Part shown: piece after piece, positions 46,001 through 58,157 of the stretch
Position numbering within the stretch: the stretch's first letter is position 1
Layout: each line of letters starts with the position of its first letter
Translations under genes and position numbers: made by a program
Source: Tubiluchus corallicola
Taxonomy: Eukaryota > Priapulida > Priapulimorpha > Priapulimorphida > Tubiluchidae
Direction: 5' to 3'
Length of the DNA: 64,000 nt
NCBI GenBank assembly: GCA_030141605.1
Contig: JAQGDQ010000125.1
Span: 1-64,000 of the forward strand
Notes under the pieces: model-generated
Database searches by the model: none
Seen by the model: the letters and a program-made list of their open reading frames with translations, nothing else
What the model was told of the DNA's origin: nothing

Positions 46001-49000
46001 TAACTGTGGGAACACTGTCATACGGGCGTCAGGAAAAAATCAGCTTCCCACTTTGACACAAAACAGAATTATTTGTCAGTACTCGCGACTCAAACTGCAT
46101 GACTGTTTGACCTTTTCCAAGCTTGACAAATATGTATTGGCAGCCATTCTGTTATTGTACTGGCTGTAGAAAATCAATTGCCGCTGACTGGCTGAGTAGA
46201 GTAGCTCGGTTAGCGAGCCTTAAAAACTTCCTTCAAGCTAATAATAAAAGATGTCAATTCCGCGGGTTGGGAGAGATGCTTGTGAAGAATTTTAGTTTAC
46301 AGGCGTTACAGGGCCCATAACTTTAGTTATTATACTGACGCGATAACAGGCGAAAACTCTAAATTCATTAATATCGGTTCCTTGATACGAAATGACTCGG
46401 AAGAAAATCAAAAATAAAAGACATTAGAAGACATAATTAGTCGCAAACTGATTTGTTTTAAATGATCTTTACGTCTGAATAGGCTGACAGTCTGCATACC
46501 GTACGCCGGTAGCTTAAACAGTTTTTATGAAGGTTAATGTCAATTCGTAATTGCTGTAAAGCTTGAAAAGCCTTCCCACAAGAACAACTTGATATTCAGT
46601 CTCTCATTTCGTGAAATATTCTCTTTTACTACTTTGATCACTTGTGATGGCCATAAAGCCGTAATATGCAAGCTAAACTTGCAGTCAACCTTCCACCACA
46701 ATGAAAATATCGCTGGTGAACTGTTCAAACACTGCCCTCACACATTTTCTTCCGTAAAAATAGTTTTAATAATGGCTTATTTTGTACTGTATTGCCTTTT
46801 TTCTGAAATAAAAATATCTTATATTTTACCCTCTGTTTTAATTTCGCATTACACTACGCATGATTTCTCTTAACAGGGTTCTAAGTGAATGAAGTATTAG
46901 CAAAGTGATTTTATTAAAACACCTAAATTGTTTTTCAGTACAATTTTCACTAAGGTTCTGATCCTGACTAAGATGTACAGAGGAAGTAAAAGAGTTCACA
47001 TGCAGCTTAGTGTAGAATAGGGACCAATTGAGCAGTGCTTGCTTTAATGTAGTTAAGTACTCTGATCGATCGTACATATAGATGGAAGAGTACTTTTAAG
47101 TCATAAAAGGTACTCCTATCAATTTGTAGAAGACTGGTTCTGCTATTCACTGAATTAGTTTGGTTATTAAAGAATATAAGTGTCTTGGAATGCTTACATT
47201 TATATGTAAAAAGAGGTATGTAAAATGTCTTTCCCTTTTTATAAAAAAATGTGTAAATATATTTGTAGAAATCTCACAGAATTACAGTTTGTAAACCAAG
47301 AGTTTTAGTAAGTAATCAAAGAAAGTTGATTAAGACCGTGTTTTTAAGACTTGACTGCTAAGTTTTGTTAATGAATTAACAGGCGTAAGTTCATTATATA
47401 TACTGTGCTTGGAATCTTTGTTCTACAAATACAGCTGCGCGTATATGCAAATATGGTAAGATATTTCATCGTGTCTCAACTACTGAGTTCAGAACAAATT
47501 TCCGATGTGATACTATATGTAAAGAAATGTTGATGTACGTTTTCTCATACAGCGTCAATGTTTTCATTTTCTAAATTGCGTTTATCTATTTTAGGTTAAT
47601 GCAATTTAAACAATCAGCTGATTATTTTTATTACTATGTGGTCTGTCTAATATCCTCCAGTACATGTAAATATGAAAACAGGTAGAAACTTGATGCCTTA
47701 TTAAGCACGCGCAGTATTTAGCTTCTTATACATTTTCACTAAGCTTCTGAATAAATAATGACAAATGTGACTATGAGAAACGATCATATAAAACAGCAAT
47801 GCGGAACTTGACTATAAACTTCCGTTTCTCCAGTTACTTAATACAGATGAGCTACACAAATGAAAAAAATCGTTTTTCATGGCTTACAATAAGAATATTT
47901 GTACAGCGCATAATGCAGCAATAAAACAACATGTACCCAACCGCCAACGTGATATATTGCCCTATGATACATATATACGCTAGGCTTATTATTGGACACT
48001 GGATGAAACCAGTAACCATGTAGCTTTGTGGCAGCTGCATTTCCTCTAGAGCTGCACAAAGTATTGATCGACTGCTGCTGCTGCTGCTGCGCGGATGCTG
48101 AGTGCTGCTGTACCCGCTTCACAGGGATTTTAATTCTGCAAACTGGGTTTATAAATAGAATGCAGGGGAAATTTTCTGAACACACTTGCCATTTCTCCTA
48201 ACCATACCACACTCACTATTTCTTGCTAGTAGCTGAATCCCACTCAGCTACAATACTAAAGCATGAGCTTTTCTAGAATAAATTTCGACAAGTTTCGTTC
48301 ACAAATTTGACACATTGCTGATTGCTGATTTGTCGTGGTGGTAGGTTTAAAAAAACTATTGAAAATATTTTCCTTATTTGAAATTTTTTTTTATTCGGGT
48401 AATCAGAAAACAGCTGCATGAGTGCCGCGGCATTAAAACGATTGTTGCGTAATCAATACTTTACTCTGCACTTTGCAATACTCGTTTCTCTACCAAAAAA
48501 CAATTTTTCTACTATTGCCAGATTCTGAATCCAAGTTTATTTTTTAACAGCAAATTCTAACTGCCCTTGACAAATAACACACAAGGATAAAGATTTACAG
48601 AGAAATTCTTTATTACTGATTAAGTGCAAAGTGATCCTGAACTCTTGAAAAGTCGACTCCTCGCAAATAAGCAAAATGTTGGATATACAGCAAGTTGCAG
48701 ATACTGCTTGGATGCAGCACTAATGCAATTTATTTTTTGCATAAATATATTTAACATTGAAACCCAAGATGTCTTCAGTAGGCAACCTAAGAACCACAAT
48801 CAACTACCAGTACTGGAGCTGACAGCTAACAAGATAGCGCTGAAATAAGGTTTTGGGGTTCGACTCATTAATATGTAACAAGCTGGGAGCAAAAAGCCAA
48901 AACCCAAATTTGTCTGTCAAAATCTTCATTGAAAAACGACGGGAAGAAACGTCTGCAAGCATCATACATTGATCTCCTCCAAAACAGTGTCCAAACCCAC

Positions 49001-52000
49001 GCGGAGATGATACGCCCGGCCTGTCTAATAAGTGTTTTTATACCCTCACTTACTGATACAGCTCGCTGGGCAAAAACAAACACTACGAAGCCACGCTGGT
49101 GTCTAGCATTAACAACACTGAATGTATAACATATAGTTTTTTGTAATTATTAGGTGATAGTATGAAGCAGTGCCTTGTCAGATTTGAAGGTACTAGGCAT
49201 TGTCAATGGGTCTGAAACTGTTAAGCAGTACATACCTTAGGGTATACCCTTTCTTAAAAGTGAGAATCTGCGAGCACAAACAGTCAGATGAGAACTGAAC
49301 CAGATTCCGGTCCCCGATTTAAAGTGCTGAGGAATTTTAGTGCTATTTGTCAAAGAAGATAAAAAATGTTTTCACTGCACTACAGCACTGAAGGAAAAAC
49401 AAAAACAACTTATGCGTGGTTTTTAAACCACATTACATATGAGTTGACTAGAATTTGTTGCACATTCAATAAAAGCAATCTACTACATGCATACTAACTA
49501 GTTTACTACTGCCATGAAGTATGACTGTGCAGTTTGTACAATTTATAATATATGATCAACTCTTAATAATTGTCCCAAATTTTCACTGAAGTAGAGAAGA
49601 ACATGCCTGTTTAGCTAAAGCAGGCACGTCTGGGGGGAGGGGGAGGAGGGTTCTCAACTGGTGGTTACGCAGCCTCAAATGTAGATCTGCTTCTCGCACA
49701 GCGTACGTAACGGTCAGAGAGAATATTAAAGCGTAGTGTAGCAAACATGGTGCTCAATCTACAATCAGATTGCACAGAGACAGCGAAGCATATTCCACGT
49801 TTATGACCTTTACACTTTTTACGTTTTAGAAACAAATTGTAGTCATGTACACAAGTACACATTGCACAGGTCTATTTAACAATACAATGCCAAGCTAATC
49901 TCACATACGACATGGACCAATCTAAACTATTCCAAGTTATTGACAGCTGCTATTACTTTTCTCTTCCAAACATGCAATTATGTATAATTCATGAACGCTG
50001 TCTAAATTTGTTTCTTTTACCTCTGTAGCCTATATATACATGTGTGCCACTTTTGTCATTGTAAATGAGTTAGAAGTTATTATAGCACAGTCATTTCTAT
50101 TTTAAGCTTTACTTAGAGAATAAGTACTTTGAATCGAATTGTACTTAAGTACACTAAAAAAACACCCTGTGTATGGTAAATTGTAATGAGGAAAACAAGG
50201 TTTTACTTGTGCTTGGAAAGACTCACGCAGAATCAGATCCTGCTGCACATGCCCCAGGTGGGTAGACGTAAATACAAAATGGTTCAGTGACTATTCTGAA
50301 TTTCATTTATTAGAATTATTAGTCCCCAAAAATGGAGATAATGAAAATTAGTAACTGTGCTACATACATGTATCTAAAAACAGATCCATGTTATACCTTT
50401 AAAAGAAAAACTGGCTAATTTTTAGATACATTTAGAAAAATGCATGAGAGAAAGTTTACGGTAGGCAGTTGGCAACTTGACAATGGCACCCGTACTTGTA
50501 CGAAAAGGTCGAGTTCGTAGAAAAGAAAATTTTTAGTTTAAGTAATTCGCTCCAACAGTTAAACATCATCCTCGACATCAGACCCAGGATTTCGGCGTGT
50601 ATCTGTATACTAGCTGAGACAACTATTAATTAATATGCTTATTCATGAAATAATGTAATTTATTTTTAGTAAGTTAGTGATTTATGCGCTGCAGATTCTT
50701 TGACTACTTTTTACTGAATTCAAAACTTGTCTCAATTTCCAAACAGACAACCAGATATTGTTAAAAGCCTATGTCCATTATCCAGCCCAGAAGTTATAAT
50801 TTTTAATTCTCTTCAAAACGTGAACTCTGCAGGCAACAGAACTGCCCGTAGACTGTAGACACACGAAATTTCTAGACGAGTTTTTCTCTTTGAGATACGA
50901 AAATGGTCTGATCTTATCTTTAAGTTTCTCACGTATATTTTACAAATTGTAAAAGCGAGCTTAAAAACACCTCGAGAGTTACTTCGCAAAGTTTTGCTTT
51001 GTGTAGAAAAGTGGGTCATGTCCATTCGTGCTGTAACATCCCACAAGCACAGAAATGAAAACACCAAAGTTGATTTAGGTTCGTTCAAATTATGACCACT
51101 TGTGATAACACAAACTACGTGGGCATTTGCAAAAGCCAAGAAACAGAATGCAAGTGCACATGCATATCTGGCCTCTGGGTATGTTATGAAGGTGGTTAGC
51201 ATAATCATGAGTACTGTAGATTAAAACAACACTATATTCATCATTCTTCTAAGAGCAGAATCTTAACACGCTGTTAATAAATTCTTTAATATAATAAAGT
51301 TTAAACAGTTCTTTAAAGTTCAAAATTAAAGCAACGCAACTAAATTTAGAGTCTATCGACACAATTGCTTGGCGTTATGAATGCGCTTCGATATGATAAT
51401 GCCTTCATCGGGGACCCAAAATTAATCAACATATAACTGGCTATTTAAACAGAATTTTTAGATGAAGAATAATTAATTTCGGGAAACAATAGTTAGGCAT
51501 AAGATTGCTATGATACATTCGTTAAAAAACTAAAACTGTAAACACATTTTCCTAGGCAACACACAGCATATTCTTACTCAAAGTTGACAGTTCATTCTTT
51601 ATACTAGTCCAAAAAGTGAAAAATAAGCACATATAACCGTTGTCAAATACAGGCGTCTTCATTACTTTTAGCCTATAACCAGTGCAGAAGGCAGTAAACT
51701 TCGTGTAGTAATAATTTATGTGTTCAAATGCTGAAGAAGTATCCCAGTGAAAGTTTTTTCTAGGGGGTTTTGTTGAACTGCGCAATGTGCATTACCTAGA
51801 TAAATATGTTTACAACAGTTTTTCAACAAATATATAATGGTATGCCTACCTATAGTTCCGTAAGATCACAATGCAATTATACTTAACGTAAAAAGTGCAA
51901 GAAAAAACATCCTGTCTTCCTTTAATTTTTGATCCCCAATGAAAGTATTATGATGCTGAAACACGTTGGACTTATTAAACAAAGATGTTGATGAACTCTA

Positions 52001-55000
52001 AATTACCGTCTTGTGCCAAAGAATTTATGAGATAACTAATTTTCAACTTTCTTAATTTTTACTGCTCAGTTATTTAAATAAAAAACGCCCATCTCTGAAA
52101 TGATTAGACTAGAGTAGCTAATATTATAAATCACGCTGTATATCAATATTAGTCCAGTTAACGTCTACGAACAATTCATGTTTGGCTTCTATGCTTCTAC
52201 TCTTAATATATAAGCAGCTACGAGGCCCCAATTACTGAGGCCCGTAGCGATTGTTTTTCTGGAACATCGCTAACTTTTTTGTGTAGTCGAAGTGGTTGTC
52301 TAAATGATGGAACAGTTTGGAATTGCACATACAGACTGCACTGCAGAGAACTTATTCCTAGTGCTGATTATGTAGAGTTGGTCTGCTGGCTTCATGTGTA
52401 ATCTCATTCGTTACTCTGTAATCACCCCTGCCCACAATTTATTATACATTTTCGTCGAAGATGTGTAAATGAACAGAAAGAGTATAACGTGTCAGCTCGG
52501 CTTGTAAAACCTCTCTGGCCATAATATGCAATGATACTAATCCTAGCTACAGAAGCTTTACTTAACAGTGTGATAAACTTATCTTAGACATCGAGTTCAT
52601 GATGTAAAATAAACAAAACGCACAAAAAAATTGCCATGGCAAAAAAATTTAACCGTTTGTAAAAAAATTCACAATCGCTTACACTCACTATCACACAGTA
52701 GACTTGCTAAAAGTTTAAATATGTTCGAACTTTCAGTTTAGGTCGTTTAAATACAAAGTCGGAGACTGACAAAAAAGTGAAAGTTAAACTGGTGCAATTA
52801 GAAATCCGAAAACGGATAAATAATTGAGCAGATATGAAACAGGTGATTCTAGTAATCTAGTTCTTATCTGTTTCAATGACAACAATGCGGTAATGCATAA
52901 ACTGTCTATGAATGTAAATCTTTCATTTACATTTAAATCTATAAAAACATCTTACCTTTATCAAGTTTACAGCTATACTAGAGCACGGAGATACCACAGT
53001 CTTTAAACATCTATCGTGTACAACGAAATTACATACTGCAAAAAAAAACATCAGTAAGTTATCAAATCACAAACGGTTAAGAAATGAGCTACTATGAATT
53101 AACGATGGTATAAATTTACAATTAATTAAATTTTGATACCAAGACCTGAAAGAGAGGAAGTATGAAAAAGTTGAATTACGCGATCGTATTCGAACTTTTT
53201 TACATATCCTGTCACTCATATTTAATTATGGGTTTGTACCACCAATAATAATAACCTTGACATTAAATTAAATATAATAAGCAACTAATACAAAGAGTTA
53301 AACCTATGAATAAGTTTGTCACAGTGTAATTTTAAATCATTTCGATAATGCTATTCATTCAGATTAAAAAATGTTCCCGACTCTGTCAGTTTAACCACAG
53401 AGTAAGTGTTCTAATTTGAGCTATCAACCCACATGGTTTAAAGAACGTGTGAAGTTATCTATTGAGACATCATGGCCTGCTTTTTGCTCAGTTAATAACA
53501 GGATAGTTTTCTGTGTTTCAGTTTATCTAAGTGCGCGAATATTAATAACGTGCACAGCAAAACAGAGACAACGGGAATTGCTTAATACGAGACTGGCTCG
53601 GCTGACTAAAAGTGAATCTTATTATGTTCCTGCAAACCTAAACGCTTTCAAAAGCGGGCGATTTCTATTACCTTTTAACAGTACATACATGCCTGGGAAG
53701 ATCTAATAGTCATGTACAGCCTACAGTGCTATTTAATCTACGCGTCAGATTACCATCATACAGTGCGCATTTAATAAACACTGATGTTAGCAAGGTGCTA
53801 TACAAGCCTCACGCTAACTGTACTGCTAGTGTTTAGTTAGTATTAAATGCGGGCAATATTTTAACCGTTTCCGTAGCAACGGCGTCTATATGCAGGGACG
53901 ATGAAGCCGCGAGTACAATGTAGTAACGCTCCCACATCCCTGAAGCCAGTCCACAGAGAGGAGCGCAGCTAGCTGAGTGAATGATTTATCGTTTGTTGGT
54001 ACAAAAACCAATAAAATGCTCACAAGTTACAAGTACGAAATTACTTCAAAACTTGAGGCGTTTGTTTTACACGTTAGGTAAACAAAGTAACCGAATAGTC
54101 TTTTCCTTACTGATAAACATTCACTCAGGGTATAACAGACTTCCAAACAAAATATACTAGTAGCCTTCTAAGTGGGCCTACCGCATAATAGTATATGAGT
54201 GCATTCAAAATGCAATAATTGTAGGAAAGAAAAGATAACCTGGATGGGCGACAGGGGACATGAGAGGAGAGATAAACAAGTTAACATAGTGTCACGTCAC
54301 TCTCATATGCAACATTAAAATTATGTTAAATTCTTCTTCTTCGTCCCAGCTTTTCCCTATGCGGGGTCGCCGTTGTGAAAAGTCTTCTCCATGCATTCCT
54401 GTTGTTGACCATCTCTTCATTTATGTTCTTCTCTCTAAGGTCTCCGTTTATACATTCAAACCATCTCAGCTTGGGTCGTTCTCTTCTTCTATTTCCCAGC
54501 ACTTGCATTTCCATGACCTCCCTTCCCACGTGATTTTCCCCGACTCTTCTTTTCAGGTGCCCATACCAACGCAAAATTATGTTAAATTACAATTATTAAA
54601 AAAAATAAAATTAAATAGCTCGCTCAAAAACTAGGACACTATATATTATCTGCGTGGCAATTAAATAGGCTATTTAACTAAGTATACCTATGTTGTTTGT
54701 GTGAATCTGAAACCTGCAAAGACATGTGCTTAGCGATTAAAGTTAAGCGACTGCTGGCCTGGCTAGTAGATGTATGGGTGATTAACAGGAAAGTCACTTC
54801 TAGGTGGATTCATCTGCTATACTGCCCCTGGCTAACTATCTCATTAAGAAAAGGTGTATATAAATGTGAACTGTGCACAATAACACGCCATTAAGACAAT
54901 TATACCAGTTCAGTAATCAGCATCAAACCTTAGAAGATGTCTTTATAATAAACCAGATTTAAATAAATAACAGTAACAGCTTTTCTTAACCAACTGCGTC

Positions 55001-58000
55001 AGTTGAGTGTGACAGACTTCAACAGTATTGAGTAACACGGAAAAAACATTGTCTGAGCCTACCAATTTATGTTTTAGTAGTCACAAAGTGGTGGGTAACA
55101 AGGAGGAAGAATTCACTGAGCCATTTACTTTTTAGTAATCAGAAAATCTTGGGCAACAAGGAGCAAGAATTTTGTGAGCCAGTTATGTTTTAAATTTTTA
55201 GTAACCATAAAGCCTTGCGTAACAAGTCCAAAAGCAACAATTCACCGAACCATTTACGTTTTAATATTCACCGAGTCTTGGGTAACAAGTAGAAATAATT
55301 CACTAAGTCATTTGTGTTTGAATAGTCAAAAAGACTTGTTAAGAGCAAGAATTCATTGAGCTAATCATGGTTTAATAATCACAAAGTTCTGGCAAACTAT
55401 GGTCACCTGTTCGCTTCGCTCACCAATATAATTTTTGCACCATTCCAAGAATGTGGCGCAACTAGTCAGTCCTATCACACATCGTCAATGTTGTTGTTGT
55501 GGCAAATTTGAGAATTAGCACTTTATGTAATCAGATGCGAAAGTTATCATAATATAAGTTATATACCGATCTAAAACCAAAGCTTTACCTCACATTTAAA
55601 ATAACAATAATATAATTACGTTAAAATTTAAACCTAGTTCTACTTTTCCCAAAACCATTTAAGAATGAGTGAGATACTACAACTATATAAATAAATACTG
55701 AGACAGTGTTTACTTTATGTCACTGATAAATTATAAACACTTGATAGAAGAACTAAATTATTGTTACTTAGCATAATTGTTATAGTTACTTAATTATTGT
55801 GAGTAAGGAATGGGTTTCACACTTGCATTCAGAATTACGATTAAAGTGAATAAGAAATTGGGTCCATTCAGAATTATGATTTAATATGAATACGGAAAGG
55901 GGTGCCATTCAGTTCAAGGAGTCCCTCAGTTGGCTTGAAATTCAAAACTTCGTGTAGCATAATAGTTTGTCTGATAATAAAGGTAATAAAAAATGTAAAG
56001 TTAGTTCTGACGCCCTGACTTATATACTCACAAATATTCACAATACATATATACAGGTTCTTTTGTATATATTCTTTCTACCTTTCGAGTGCTTCTTCTA
56101 CATCTTCTGTTGCTCTTCAAGTGCTTCACAAGTTTTACGCCGAGAGCAAAAGAATGGAGAATAGGAGAGGATTATAAACAGCATTAACAAAACACTAGGA
56201 TTTAGATATATGAACACTAAGCAGTCTGAGGACATCAACCTCAGTTACGAAGGAGAGAAAAAGTTATTAGAACTGTGGAGAACCGATAGAAAAGAGACTT
56301 TTTAAGAGAGTTCACAGACACTTAAGACTATGATAGGACTAGGAAGTTGAAAAATTAAACTAGCAGAATATGACAATTGTATGATCATATCAAAATTCCA
56401 ATTGAAGCATTTCACATCAACGCAGTTTTTATACAAGTACATGCACACATACAAACATATATACTTCACTTATATGAAACTCGACATGTACAAAAGAAGG
56501 AAGGATATGAGAGAATGTTAACAGGGTAAGGAATTAGTAATCTTCATGCAAGTAGTAGGAGAAGAATATTATAGCAAAAAATTGTTCAGACGTATAATTA
56601 GCTTGTCTAAGTCCAGCTGACTCTAACACTAAGCTAGGCATTTGAAATTGATACTAAAATGTGAGTGACTTCACAAAATTTTTAACATTACTTAATGATT
56701 GCCTTCTCAATTCCTGCATCCATTCCATCCGAGGTAGAAATGTATGCTACTGCATTATAATCTAACTAACAGTGGTCGTAATGTGGTTTGCCAGATTAAC
56801 GCTTGTAATATGTATATATTAAATAAACAGAAAACAACTGCCAGAAGTCATAATATGAAACATTGCTCAGCATATCTGGCCTATCAGGTTTCCTTTCCCT
56901 GAATGCAACATATAAGAAGGTATATGTTAAAATACTTTTTGTACACTCAACAATGAAGAAAACTTAGATATTGGGGCAAGTGTTGAAGCAAAAATGTCCA
57001 CACAGTGTTTTAATTAATATTTATGTATATTTAATATAACTAATATAAAGAGATCAAATACCCTTGCCTCTAGTAAATGCAAACTAGAAACACTCAGTAT
57101 TAACAATTTTACAGAGAACGGACAAAATATTGATTGCTTTAAAAAGCAAGAAGAAAAAACTTCATTGATAAAGTTATTGGTGTGTTTTCACACCTCGAAA
57201 TCAGAGCTATGCAGACAAGCCAAGTTGTGGAACACTTAATTTTGCGGATCTATACTGCATGTCGATCTGGAAGAGTCGAAAGCCTCCTATTACCGGATCC
57301 AAATTTTTCTGACCAGTTTCAAAACATGCTCAATTAGTTACTCATTAATCACTTTCATGGCTTATAGTCTCATAACTCATAAACAACACAGCCAAGCTAT
57401 AATTAGCGTTACAAATTACTGAATTATTGATTTTTTATGTCAGTTTCATGTTATGCCATCTTAAGATAGAACACCTAGAAAACAAACTTAATAAATATGT
57501 ACATAAATTAAGATTCATACAGAACTTCTTAATTTGAAAATCCGAATGGTTACTCCTAAATTTTCAAGGAAAGACCAAAGTGCACTCTCCTTTAGACCTG
57601 TCGATTAATCATTAATGGACTTTAGTGTGCCATGCTGAAGCAATAAAATTTCAGCCTGGCGGAGTAAATCCATCTACATCTAAGAGAAATGTTATGGAAC
57701 TCTATAAACAAACTACAAAAAATCCAAAATTGTGCAGCTAGAGTAATTGTGTATGTGTGCAAGTATAAGTACGACCACATGACTCCAACATTGCGGGCCC
57801 TACATTGGCAACCGGTGCAATCCTAGAATCAAATTCAAAATTGCTCTGCTGGCATTTAAATGTTTACATGGTCAAGCCCTGTGCTATTTTGCAGAACGGA
57901 TTACTGTTACTCTCTATCCAGAAACTTAAGATCTGGTAATAAAAATCGACTTGTTATGCCAAGGACACAAACAAAAACATTAGGTATGCGTGCCTTTTCC

Positions 58001-58124
58001 CATGCCGCTCTAACTGTTTGGAACAGTCTTTCACTGAATATTAGAGTTTTGTAAAATCTTTGGATGTAAAGCGCAACTGAGTATTTTTATATATTTGGGG
58101 CACTATATAAATTTTATGTATTAC

Positions 58125-58157
<33 letters not shown>

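Noticed and set aside
47877-48185. Polyglutamine-containing minus-strand frame (CAG run)
   Set aside because: It fits no part of DGKQ; C1a and C1b are fully accounted for by exons 52956-53035 and 45241-45343. The short CTG run is a simple repeat.
50813-51208. 131-codon minus-strand frame in DGKQ intron 2 as the missing half of C1a
   Set aside because: Cys/His spacing does not fit C-x4-H-x2-C-x7-C, while 52956-53035 fits exactly and has correct splice sites and phases.
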